The notes beneath the pieces were generated by a model that did no database searches, was not told the DNA's origin, and saw only the letters and a list, made by a program, of their open reading frames with translations. The position numbers and the translations under genes were made by a program. Of a stretch of 53,534 nucleotides of DNA, positions 17,204-24,470 are shown one piece after another. Origin of the DNA: CAZJYC01 sp964550165 (GTDB lineage Bacteria > Acidobacteriota > Aminicenantia > Aminicenantales > Aminicenantaceae); contig CAZJYC010000008.1 of NCBI GenBank assembly GCA_964550165.1, forward strand, positions 1-53,534, given 5' to 3'. Every line of letters begins with the position of its first letter. The first letter of the stretch is position 1.

Positions 17204-18340
17204 TTAAAAAATAAAGGCTTTATCAAATTGAAGGCAGACGAGTTTCTTTCCTATCATCTGCAAAACATCAAGAGGAGCCCTGTAGATGTAGATTTTGACC
17301 GGAAAAGCCTGCTCGCTGCCGGGCTGAATGTCCAAACCCCAGGACTGGCATTCGAGCTCACCGAAAGCCAGCGGTCCCTTCTCCAAGTGGCTGTAAAGCT
17401 GGATGGCATCGCCGTTTGTCTCCTGCTCTGTTTTTGGTCTGTCCACATACTGGGGTTCAGGCTTGACAGGAAACATCATAAAGACGATGAAGGTGTCTCC
17501 TTTCATTGTCTTGGAAAGATAGCAAATCACTCCCCGGGCTGACTCAGGTCGAATACCGACCTTGTAACGCTGGCTGCCGTGAATGTAAAAGGAAAAAGAA
17601 TCTGGGTTGGCTTTGACAAATTCCTCAGGAATGGGCTCAAAATATGTCGCTCTCCAGGCTTCTTTTTCTATCTCAATCACAGGCACAATCATCGTCCCTT
17701 TTGGCGGAATCTGGATCAAAGACCACAATCCTAATATCCTGTCGAGAAAAACATCCGAATTATTCTTGAGCTTATGGACAAAGTCGATTCCGAGAAAACC
17801 GTATTTCAAACCTTTGAAATCGGGGTCATCCTGAAGAGGGTCTCCTTCATGCCGCATTTCTCTGGTCAGAGTCAGATTATATTTTTCTTTGCCGTCATTA
17901 GAGGTCGTCTGGAAAGTATTCTTAAGCACAATCGACTTATTCTCCTTGTGAGAGGAAACAACGTAATTTCCCGGATCGAGCATGGAAAAGTCTCTGGTTC
18001 CTTTCCAGTCGGGCCCGAAGATAAAACCTTTGTCTCCTCCTTCCGGAGAAATCCAAGAGCGCTGGCCTCCCTGTCCTTTGAGAATGTCAGGATGGACCCA
18101 GAACAGATTCTCTCCCCCCACTGAGACAGCCAGAATCCTCGCTCCGAATTTAGGAACAACAACAAACTGGTTTCCCTGGCTGTTGGAAAAGATAAAATAT
18201 TTAATATTATTGGCTTTCAGGACTGAAATTATGGAATTCATGTCTGGCATCTCCCCTGATGAATTTCCGGCTTCAAGCGAATGAATTGTCCCCGATACAA
18301 TCAAAAGGATGATCAAAAAAGAGGGTATCCGTTTCATCAT
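17204..18340 (-). CDS. Secreted galactose-mutarotase-fold protein of unknown function (DUF6786/DUF4380-like)
   Basis: 378 residues with a signal peptide (FLIILLIVSGTIHSLEA). The mature part looks like one large beta-sandwich of the aldose-1-epimerase type: VVVPKFGARILAVSVGGENLFWV, SWISPEGGDKGFIFGPDW, then LTLTREMR, ILGLWSLIQIPPKG and LAFGELECQSWGLDIQPG near the end, where epimerase-like proteins place their last conserved block. It may bind or modify a carbohydrate in the periplasm, but no catalytic residues can be assigned. AAAGGAGAGA precedes the ATG pair. It appears monocistronic. Family name is from memory and uncertain. Confidence 0.65.
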   Translation of the reverse strand: MMKRIPSFLIILLIVSGTIHSLEAGNSSGEMPDMNSIISVLKANNIKYFIFSNSQGNQFVVVPKFGARILAVSVGGENLFWVHPDILKGQGGQRSWISPEGGDKGFIFGPDWKGTRDFSMLDPGNYVVSSHKENKSIVLKNTFQTTSNDGKEKYNLTLTREMRHEGDPLQDDPDFKGLKYGFLGIDFVHKLKNNSDVFLDRILGLWSLIQIPPKGTMIVPVIEIEKEAWRATYFEPIPEEFVKANPDSFSFYIHGSQRYKVGIRPESARGVICYLSKTMKGDTFIVFMMFPVKPEPQYVDRPKTEQETNGDAIQLYSHLEKGPLAFGELECQSWGLDIQPGSEQAFPVKIYIYRAPLDVLQMIGKKLVCLQFDKAFIF

Positions 18341-18613
18341 TCTCTCCTTTACCGGAATTCTATCCCCTCATTTTTGTCTTCTGCGCAAATCATTTCTATA
18401 TGAAAGGCCGCGAAAAGTCAAACGCTGTGACGCCTGAAACTTATGGAAATCTTTATGCGTTTTTTCAAACAACGGCGAAGAGACGATTACGTTCGAATGA
18501 GAAATCGCTTTCGCCTTCTTAGCGTTTCTTCAGAGGATTGACGCGCAAAAAAATCTCATCAGCTGCGTAAACAAGCTTCTTATTTATTTTTACGTTGCGT
18601 TCTGTTCGGTTTT

Positions 18614-18982
18614 TTACCCAGGAGATTTCTTGAAAAGCTTAACGGTATCTTCTCTTATCAGGATGACGATGGAATAAACTCCCAAGGCTGTTCCCAGAGG
18701 AAACCAGAGAAGATTAAAGAAGGAAAGAACCAGGACCAAAATTCTTGCCCATTCTTTCTTTTTCATCAGGCCAATGCCGCCGATGATATCGGGAGCTGCG
18801 AGAACGGCAAAAAACATGGAGCCCCAAACGGCGATAATTCTCAGGATGACAACCGCATCATACTCAATATCGGGAATAAACGTAATTCCAAAAAGCACGC
18901 CAAAAATCATGAATGCCATAAAGAGGCCCAAAATCCCGGAAATGATCCACAATATGGAAATGATCTTGACATGTTGCTCCAT
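18614..18982 (-). CDS. Small four-helix membrane protein, unknown function
   Basis: 122 residues with four hydrophobic segments: IISILWIISGILGLFMAFMIFGVLFG, AVVILRIIAVWGSMFFAVLAAPDIIGGIGL, a helix around ILVLVLSFFNLLWFPLG and the final TALGVYSIVILI. Proteins of this size and layout are common in Acidobacteria-like genomes and often sit near stress genes; no function is known. AAGGGGGAGAAA gives a strong ribosome-binding site. It starts 14 bases after the YbjQ-like gene and is probably cotranscribed with it. Confidence 0.8.
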   Translation of the reverse strand: MEQHVKIISILWIISGILGLFMAFMIFGVLFGITFIPDIEYDAVVILRIIAVWGSMFFAVLAAPDIIGGIGLMKKKEWARILVLVLSFFNLLWFPLGTALGVYSIVILIREDTVKLFKKSPG

Positions 18983-18996
18983 TTTCTCCCCCTTTC

Positions 18997-19323
18997 TTAT
19001 TCGTAAACAACAGCTGTCCCGCTGGCGCTCACCATGAGCATCCCGCCAGTCTGGCCGACCTGTATGGTCTCGTAATCGAGGTCAACGCCGACAACGGCAT
19101 TGCCGCCCAGGGCCTTGGCCTCTTCCATCATTTCGCCTACGGCTATCTCTTTAGCCTTGCGCAATTCTTTTTCATAGGCGGCTGACCTTCCACCGACAAT
19201 GTCGCGGATTCCGGCAAAAAAATCTTTGAAGATATTGGCGCCCAAAATGGCCTCCCCTGAGACCAATCCCATATATTTTACGATTTTCTTGCCTTCGATA
19301 CTTGGAGTGGTGACGACTAACAT
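18997..19323 (-). CDS. YbjQ/UPF0145-family protein
   Basis: 108 residues, the usual length of YbjQ proteins, with the family landmarks: VVTTPSIEGKKIVKYMGLVSGEAILGAN, the helix RDIVGGRSAAYEKELRKAKEIA and ALGGNAVVGVDLDYETI. Family members form pentamers and are annotated as possible heavy-metal-binding proteins, but their role is not established. CAGGAGGAGCG precedes the ATG. It leads a two-gene unit with the small membrane protein. Confidence 0.92.
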   Translation of the reverse strand: MLVVTTPSIEGKKIVKYMGLVSGEAILGANIFKDFFAGIRDIVGGRSAAYEKELRKAKEIAVGEMMEEAKALGGNAVVGVDLDYETIQVGQTGGMLMVSASGTAVVYE

Positions 19324-19476
19324 CGCTCCTCCTGTTAATACACTTTATGCTTTTTTATATATACGTATTTCCTCACCCGGCGTTTCTTTCCTTCAAGAAA
19401 GAGTATATCCTCTCTCTCCTTCCATAAGCAATTGACCTTATTCTTCAATTTAACCGTAAAAATAAAGAACTCTCAA

Positions 19477-20715
19477 TTATCTAATTAATGAGGAAAGAAT
19501 GAGATATATCGTTATCGAGAAAAGGCCTGCAGCCGGGAGAGATATAATCCAGGCCGAAAAGATTTTTTTAATCACATTCAAATCGATGGCCGATATCCCC
19601 CGGGCCAAGCCAACTCCGATGATATTTCCCACGCAGACATGGGTCGTTGAAACAGGCAATCCGAGTCGTGAACAAAGAAGCACGGTTACGGCTGTTCCGA
19701 ATTCGGCAGAAAAACCTCGCGTGGGAGTTATGGAGGTAATCTTTTTTCCTACTGTCTCCATAACTCCGCGACCCCAGCCATAAGTCCCGATAGCTAGACC
19801 AACACCTCCAAGAAGAAGCAGCCACATAGGAACGGCAACTTTCATCTCAACCCTCTGGGTTTGAAAAATGACGACAATCGCAGCCACAGGGCCGATGGCG
19901 TTGGCCACATCATTGGCTCCATGAGAAAACGATTCAAAGCTGGCCGAAAGTATCTGTAAAGGGCCTGACATTTTTTCGACCTGAAAATAGGGATCGGTTT
20001 CTCTTTCTTTATATCTTCTCAGAAAAATAGCGCCAACAAGATAGCCAGCGGCTCCTACGGCGAGAGAAATAAAAAACGCCTTAAAAAAGGGTAGGTCTAG
20101 ATGAAGGTTTTCCAGCCCCTCATAGATTATGGCCAGGGTAAGAATAAAAAATACTGTTCCAATAAAAAAGGGGCCAATCCTTTTCGTCTGTTCTATGGGC
20201 TGAGGAGAGCTCAGAATAAATTTCTTGATGATAGAAAAAATTATGAACGAGACAAGGCCACCGGCAACAGGAGAGATAATCCAGCTCAACACGATAAAAA
20301 TGACCACTTTCCAGGTTATACCTGAAAATCCAACGCTAACCAGACCAAATCCGATCACCCCCCCAACGATTGAATGGGTCGTGGAGACAGGAAGCCGGAG
20401 ATAAGTGGCGATATTCACCCAGAGGGCTGAGCCGAGGACAGCAGCCAGCATCCCGAACATGAGCAGGGTCGGCCTGTCAGCGAATTGCGAAGGGTCGATA
20501 AGCCCTTTGCGGATGGTGTTGGTCACGTGAGTTCCGACTAATATCGCTCCAAAAACATTACAGGTCGCAGAGACAAGAACTGCCTTTTTGATGGTCAGAG
20601 TTCCCGAAGCCACAGAAGTGGCCATGGCATTGGCCACATCGTTGGCTCCGATGTTGATCGCACTATAAAGACCTATGAGTAGAGCAAAAACCAGAATGAG
20701 AAAACTAACGTCCAT
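19477..20715 (-). CDS. PiT-family inorganic phosphate transporter
   Basis: 412 residues and about 10-11 membrane helices. The two inverted PiT repeats each carry the signature: GANDVANAMATSVASG near the N-terminus and SHGANDVANAIGPVAAI around residue 262. Each is followed by a VSTTHSIVGG / VSTTHVCVGN motif. This low-affinity family moves phosphate (or metal phosphate) with H+ or Na+. The DUF47 protein encoded upstream is its usual partner, so this is a pap-pit unit, although 217 bases including a palindromic repeat now separate them. Moderate ribosome-binding site CAGGTGAG. Confidence 0.95.
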   Translation of the reverse strand: MDVSFLILVFALLIGLYSAINIGANDVANAMATSVASGTLTIKKAVLVSATCNVFGAILVGTHVTNTIRKGLIDPSQFADRPTLLMFGMLAAVLGSALWVNIATYLRLPVSTTHSIVGGVIGFGLVSVGFSGITWKVVIFIVLSWIISPVAGGLVSFIIFSIIKKFILSSPQPIEQTKRIGPFFIGTVFFILTLAIIYEGLENLHLDLPFFKAFFISLAVGAAGYLVGAIFLRRYKERETDPYFQVEKMSGPLQILSASFESFSHGANDVANAIGPVAAIVVIFQTQRVEMKVAVPMWLLLLGGVGLAIGTYGWGRGVMETVGKKITSITPTRGFSAEFGTAVTVLLCSRLGLPVSTTHVCVGNIIGVGLARGISAIDLNVIKKIFSAWIISLPAAGLFSITIYLILSSLIR

Positions 20716-20734
20716 GCCAACTCACCTGACTTAT

Positions 20735-20873
20735 TAATACAAACGCATTAAATATCTTCACATTGTCATACATGCGAGCGACCGAAGGGAGCGTGGCAAT
20801 CTTCCCTTATTAAATGAGATTGCTTCGTCACTGCGTTCCTCGCAATGACATTTTATTTAGTGCGTTTGTATTA
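20735..20873. mobile_element. MITE-like hairpin element, family B, best-preserved copy
   Basis: The ends form a perfect 13-base inverted repeat: TAATACAAACGCA (20735-20747) and TGCGTTTGTATTA (20861-20873). Further in, TGTCAT...GCGAGCGACCGAAGGGAGCG...GGCAATCT pairs imperfectly with AGATTGCTTCGTCACTGCGTTCCTCGCAATGACA, so the whole 139 bases can fold back on itself. There is no coding capacity. Related copies lie at about 40465-40597 and, degraded, at 7612-7780. It sits between the DUF47 gene and the phosphate transporter. A non-autonomous element moved by a transposase encoded elsewhere is the simplest reading. Confidence 0.7.
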
Positions 20874-20932
20874 GTAAAGGCACAGTCTTCTTCATTTCCT
20901 CTAAAAGCGAACGAAAAATTTTTTGAGCTGCT

Positions 20933-21607
20933 TCAGCTGCCATGGAGCATGATTCTCATTCGGTCTCCGGTGTTCTCAGCATGGTTGGCTAAAGTCCCGA
21001 GCTCTTTGAAGATGTGCATCCACATCACAACAGAAACAGGGTCCAGCTTGTTTTCGATGGCAAACAGCTTTCTGGCTGCGGCCATCTGGGCTTTATCCGC
21101 CTCGTGCTCTCTGAACTTGAGCTTCTCGATCAATTCAACGACTTTATGGGCCTCAACACCTCCGAAAGAGGTCTCAGCCAGGACTTTGATCTCGCTCGAG
21201 ACTTTCATGGCCGTCTCGTAAGTCGCCAGAACTTTATCCACAAAATCTTTCAGCTCTTCTTTGATGTCTTCAGGCAAATTTGGCTTCCGAATGGTGAGTA
21301 AAACAGCCAAGTCTTCCGCAGAATCGGCGATATGGTCCTGCTCCTTCAGAAAGCTCAGGAGGTCTCCTCTGGAGACAGGTAAGAAAATGCTTTTCGGAAG
21401 ATGACTCCTGATGTCCTTTTTCACCAAATCCGCGTCATGCTCCGCCTTATAGATTTTCTCGGCGACCTCTTCCGCTTTCTTATCATCTCCGGCAAGGACG
21501 GCATCCATAAACGGCTTGACCAGATCGACGCAAGCCTTAACCTTTAACATATGCTGGTAAAGGGGCTCAAAAGGGGATGTCCCAAACAGCTTGCTGATGA
21601 TGCTCAT
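20933..21607 (-). CDS. DUF47 / PhoU-like phosphate transport accessory protein
   Basis: 224 residues, all-helical, with the landmarks of the TIGR00153/DUF47 family: FEPLYQHMLKVKACVDLVKPF, AEKIYKAEHDADLVKKDIRSHLPKSIFLPVSRGDLLSFLKEQDHIADSAEDLAVLL, KLKFREHEADKAQMAAARKLF and ELGTLANHAENTGDRMRIML. The acidic E-x-x-x-D-x motifs resemble PhoU metal clusters. It is the standard partner of PiT transporters and probably regulates phosphate flux at the membrane. AGTGAGGTGAT gives a good ribosome-binding site. The 330 bases upstream contain a candidate structured RNA. Confidence 0.92.
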   Translation of the reverse strand: MSIISKLFGTSPFEPLYQHMLKVKACVDLVKPFMDAVLAGDDKKAEEVAEKIYKAEHDADLVKKDIRSHLPKSIFLPVSRGDLLSFLKEQDHIADSAEDLAVLLTIRKPNLPEDIKEELKDFVDKVLATYETAMKVSSEIKVLAETSFGGVEAHKVVELIEKLKFREHEADKAQMAAARKLFAIENKLDPVSVVMWMHIFKELGTLANHAENTGDRMRIMLHGS

Positions 21608-21729
21608 TGTATCACCTCACTTTTAGGAGGGAAATCAGTTTAGGCTTCATTCTATTAATCCAAACAAAAGAAATCAACAGATTCATGGAAAATGTAAGCC
21701 TTTTTTTCCGTGGCGAAAAATCATGTTAT

Positions 21730-21878
21730 GGATCAGGCAAGGTGCCTCGAAAACACGCCGCTTTTGCCCCAGCGAGTCAAAAGCGGCTCGATTCCAGGCT
21801 TCGTTCTCCTCTCCCTTCAGTCGAGGAACCATGCCCGCTCAGCCTTCCATACGGTTTTCTCAGCACCCAGCCTGATCC
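21730..21878 (-). ncRNA. Candidate structured RNA upstream of the DUF47/PiT genes
   Basis: A 149-base intergenic segment with nested perfect pairing (plus coordinates). Closing stem: GGATCAGGC 21730-21738 with GCCTGATCC 21870-21878. Continuing: GGTGC 21741-21745 with GCACC 21863-21867; GAAAAC 21749-21754 with GTTTTC 21854-21859. Arm 1: GCCGCTTTTG 21757-21766 with CAAAAGCGGC 21778-21787. Arm 2: AGGCT 21796-21800 with AGCCT 21841-21845, topped by GTTC 21803-21806 with GAAC 21826-21829 and CTC 21809-21811 with GAG 21823-21825. About 42 pairs in 149 bases. The minus strand is favoured because its unpaired loops are purine-rich, and because it would place the RNA 123 bases before the DUF47 start, as a leader or separate RNA. 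I do not recognise a known family. Confidence 0.5.
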
Positions 21879-21938
21879 TGCACATCACAGAGTTACGGAT
21901 GCTTTCATGGAAAATTATGAATTTTTTTAGAAAGGAAA

Positions 21939-22451
21939 TTAAGCTTTTGGATTGTTGTTAATTTTTTTGACTTGACTTCTGCCTGTTTTCTTTTTTTTCT
22001 CTCTCAAAATTTCTTTGATTTTGAGTTCCATATCAAGGATGTGCGTTCCGCCCCAGAAGACACGGCCGCATTGGGGACAGAGGGCAAAGGCGCTGGCTCG
22101 CTCATAAACAAACGGAGACACAAGATTCTTGGCAGCCTTCCTGGGAAGGTCTTTGAGTTCGACATTGCATGTGATGCAGCGTGAGTAAGGGCTCACATCC
22201 TTCCAGAGATTAAAACTATCCAAAACCTGTTTGACCTGAGTGTTCCAGTTCTCGCTCTCTATGAACAGGGTCTGGATTCTGCGAGATTTCGCGAGCAGGC
22301 CGTTATCCCTGGTTAGAAGAGTCCTCTTTTCTTTTTGAGCCAGAGCCAGGAGCTCGGAATCTTCGATTTTGCTGAAATAGAGGGTGTCAAAGCCGAGAAT
22401 CTTGAGCCATTTGGCCAGCTTCCCGAGCATGCAGTCGACGATGAACTTCAT
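21939..22451 (-). CDS. Mut7-C RNase-domain protein with zinc ribbon
   Basis: 170 residues. The N-terminal half is a PIN-like Mut7-C domain: KFIVDCMLGKLAKWLKILGFDTLYF, with acidic residues in VDCML, EDSELL and LLTRDNGLL. The C-terminal half is a four-Cys zinc ribbon (RCITCNVEL ... CPQCGRVFWGGTH), which is the standard architecture of this family. It is probably a ribonuclease, but its substrate in bacteria is not established. The basic tail (REKKKKTGRSQVKK) could bind RNA. Single gene; no clear ribosome-binding site before the ATG. Confidence 0.88.
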   Translation of the reverse strand: MKFIVDCMLGKLAKWLKILGFDTLYFSKIEDSELLALAQKEKRTLLTRDNGLLAKSRRIQTLFIESENWNTQVKQVLDSFNLWKDVSPYSRCITCNVELKDLPRKAAKNLVSPFVYERASAFALCPQCGRVFWGGTHILDMELKIKEILREKKKKTGRSQVKKINNNPKA

Positions 22452-22501
22452 GAAGAAAGCCCAATCCGGATGATAGACAATTGCCGAAAACTAATCAACC
22501 G

Positions 22502-23218
22502 CTAGAGGCCGAGAAATTGGACGCTAATTCCTGAAAGAAAAATCATCGCCCCGGCCAGGGCATGGACATATCTCTCCAGCCGGCCAAAGCGAACAAAGCT
22601 TATCCCCCAGGAGGAAATGGCGATGATGGTGAGCATGGTCAAGATTGTGACCAGGCTAAAGACTGATGCGACCAAGATGACTCCGGGGATGTTGTGTTTT
22701 GCCGCCGGGTACATGACCAGAGGAATGAGAGGCTCGCAGGGACCGAAGACGAATATGGTAAAAAGAATCCAGGGCGTCAGGCTGGTCTTTTTCTCCTGGT
22801 CATGAACATGTGCATGCCCTGATTCGTGGCTATGAAGATGCTCATGCTCCTCGCCTTCGGCGTGGAGATGGAGATGCTTATGCGGCCTGTTTTTGATCGC
22901 CCTGTGCAGGCCCCAGATAAAATAGGCAAAGCCAAAGCCGATGAGAAGCCAGGCTGCTGTTCCGCCGCGAAAAGATTCGATAGACTCCAGGCGGAAGACA
23001 GCCACTCCCAGGGCAATCCCGACCAATCCAAGTACAACAGAGCTCAGGACGTGACCCAATCCGCATAAAAAGGAAATGAGCAGCGTCTTGGCCAGAGTCC
23101 AGTGCCTGGCCCGGCTGATGACGATAAAGGGAAGGTAATGGTCGGGCCCGAGGACGGTGTGGACAAAACCCAGTGTGGCCGCTGTGCCGGCTATGACTAA
23201 AATCTGGCTGCTTATCAT
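22502..23218 (-). CDS. NicO/UreH-like metal (nickel/cobalt) transporter family membrane protein
   Basis: 238 residues with about six membrane helices. The first carries a His-containing motif (GFVHTVLGPDHYLPF), as in nickel/cobalt permeases of the NicO/UreH type. A cytoplasmic or periplasmic loop in the middle is extremely rich in His and Glu (HKHLHLHAEGEEHEHLHSHESGHAHVHD when taken in two parts), a common metal-chelating feature. FVFGPCEPLIPLVMYPA then marks the second half. Nickel or cobalt transport is the best guess. No Ni-enzyme genes are nearby, so the metal and direction are unknown; automatic annotation may call it a TauE/SafE-like exporter. Confidence 0.72.
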   Translation of the reverse strand: MISSQILVIAGTAATLGFVHTVLGPDHYLPFIVISRARHWTLAKTLLISFLCGLGHVLSSVVLGLVGIALGVAVFRLESIESFRGGTAAWLLIGFGFAYFIWGLHRAIKNRPHKHLHLHAEGEEHEHLHSHESGHAHVHDQEKKTSLTPWILFTIFVFGPCEPLIPLVMYPAAKHNIPGVILVASVFSLVTILTMLTIIAISSWGISFVRFGRLERYVHALAGAMIFLSGISVQFLGL

Positions 23219-23231
23219 TTTTCTAAAAAAA

Positions 23232-23307
23232 TGGTGGACGGTAGGGGACTTGAACCCCCGACCTCAGCGTTGCGAACGCTGCGCTCTCCCGACTGAGCTA
23301 ACCGCCC
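23232..23307 (-). tRNA. tRNA-Ala, anticodon CGC
   Basis: 76 bases on the minus strand with encoded CCA. Acceptor GGGCGGT pairs with ACCGTCC, with a G3-U70 wobble, the classic alanine identity element; discriminator A. D-arm TTAGCTCAGTCGGGAGAGC. Anticodon stem CAGCG/CGCTG with loop TTCGCAA gives anticodon CGC (codon GCG). The T-arm is GGGGG-TTCAAGT-CCCCT. All arms close and the conserved TTC is in place. It is an isolated gene. Confidence 0.97.
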
Positions 23308-23666
23308 ACGCCGAAAACAGATTCAACAAGGATTTAAAAATTTACCACGTTTGCAGGTTTTTTTCCACTTCAAGCAAAAAACTTTAGAGAGTTCAATTTT
23401 AAAGGAAAAAAGTTGGCGCAGCGCTCAAAGAAATCCATCCTGCAACTCAAAACAGGATCAGTATAGGCAAAATTCCATCTACCGTCACTCCCCCGCTCGA
23501 AAGAGCTGCAAGGGCGAAACCGTCTCTTAAGGAAAGTTTCTAGGAAGCTGTTAAGGTTTGTTAAATTGACTATCCGCTTCGCCCCATGCTCATTAGAATA
23601 TAACGTATGATTCTGGGGCAAACGTTACAAACGCTAACAGATAATGATTTCCCTGTGCTGACCAAA
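23308..23666. other. Gap between tRNA-Ala and khpA; no convincing gene
   Basis: About 360 bases. The minus strand carries an open frame of some 83 codons that lacks a ribosome-binding site, a recognisable domain or coding-like composition. No integrase or att-like duplication of the tRNA 3' end was seen. Confidence 0.5.
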
Positions 23667-23903
23667 TTACCTTTTTTCGATTAACTCCAGAATAAGTCTC
23701 TTTTTCAGTTTCATTCCAGCAGCACCGAGAATGATTCTGATAGCCTGAACATTCCTTCCCTGTTTTCCAATAACCTTGCCTACATCTTCCGGAGCAACCT
23801 TTAATTCAATGATCGAGCTCTGTTCCCCCTCTAATTGGGAAACCCGAACCTTGTCCGGATTGTCCACTAATGATTTGGCAATCAATTCAACGAGTTCTTT
23901 CAC
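23667..23903 (-). CDS. khpA: KH-domain RNA-binding protein KhpA
   Basis: 78 residues, the usual size of KhpA (YlqC). A single KH domain with the nucleic-acid-gripping loop in VGKVIGKQGRNVQAIR (GxxG as GKQG), preceded by the strand SSIIELKVAPEDVG. KhpA binds RNA, usually with KhpB/Jag, and affects cell-size control and small-RNA biology in other bacteria. It often follows rpsP; that gene is not here. A 62-codon frame of unknown status ends 18 bases upstream. GGGAGGTTAC before the ATG is a good ribosome-binding site. Confidence 0.93.
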   Translation of the reverse strand: MKELVELIAKSLVDNPDKVRVSQLEGEQSSIIELKVAPEDVGKVIGKQGRNVQAIRIILGAAGMKLKKRLILELIEKR

Positions 23904-23921
23904 TGTAACCTCCCTTAATAC

Positions 23922-24110
23922 CTAAATTGTTTTTTTCACCTTAGAGAAATTCTTTCTACTCACCCGTCTCCCCTCAGCCGCTAATTCGCTCATGTGTCTT
24001 TTTTTGTTATTCGGAGGCTGAGGCTTTAGAGTCTTTGGCTTCTGCTCGGCCCAATTGTCTTTCCCTTCTCCTTCCTTTAAAGCTCCATTGATATCAAGTA
24101 AATATTCCAT
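23922..24110 (-). CDS. Small hypothetical protein upstream of khpA
   Basis: 62 codons, very polar: a short N-terminal segment (MEYLLDINGALKEGEGKDNW), then a Lys/Pro/Asn-rich stretch and a basic C-terminus. There is no recognisable domain. GGTAAA precedes the ATG, which is weak. The gene would end 18 bases before khpA, so it could be the first gene of that transcript, or simply part of the leader. Its long upstream region is a GA-rich tract on the sense strand. Confidence 0.35.
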   Translation of the reverse strand: MEYLLDINGALKEGEGKDNWAEQKPKTLKPQPPNNKKRHMSELAAEGRRVSRKNFSKVKKTI

Positions 24111-24140
24111 TTTACCGGTTTTCTACGTTTAACCTGAAAT

Positions 24141-24228
24141 CCTTCCTTTTCTTTTCTCCCTCCCTCTTTTTTCTCTTTTTATTCTCGCTTTTTCTCTTTT
24201 TTCTTTGTCTCTTCTCTCCTTTTCTCTT
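24141..24228. other. Long homopyrimidine/homopurine tract upstream of the khpA unit
   Basis: 85 of 88 bases are C or T on the plus strand; only A24181, G24187 and G24207 interrupt it. On the minus strand, the sense strand of khpA, this is a nearly pure GA run that would be in the mRNA leader. A second tract of this kind precedes rpoD at 26008-26078. Confidence 0.85.
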
Positions 24229-24265
24229 GTCATTGATTTACTTCCTTTCTGAGGAAAATCAGGGT

Positions 24266-24400
24266 CTAAGGGAACTCACGCAGCCCAACCAACCTTTTCT
24301 TAGTATCCTCTACCTCAGCAATACCAGGATCAGCGTCTTTCCAGAGGTCAAGGAATTTATCATAATTCTCTTGGCTTTGCCTTTCGCGCGAGTTCCATGC
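24266..24400 (-). pseudogene. Relic of a TPR-protein C-terminus
   Basis: The minus strand reads, without a start, ...QENYDKFLDLWKDADPGI... then AEVEDTKKRLVGLREFP and TAG at 24266. The YxKFLDLWKDADPGxxEVEDxxKRLxGL pattern is a recurrent C-terminal end of large tetratricopeptide-repeat proteins (often fused to kinases or winged-helix domains) in Aminicenantes-like genomes. Only about 45 codons remain, with no upstream TPRs in frame. The rest of the gap up to rpoD holds nothing recognisable. Confidence 0.5.
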
Positions 24401-24470
24401 TCATGAGGTTTTCCTCTAAGAAGTCATAAGAAAATCTCCCGCGAGAAAAACTCCTGGGAAATAGGTTCGG

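Noticed and set aside
23232..23666. Possible integrated element at tRNA-Ala
   Set aside because: No integrase gene and no duplicated tRNA 3' end found next to the tRNA.
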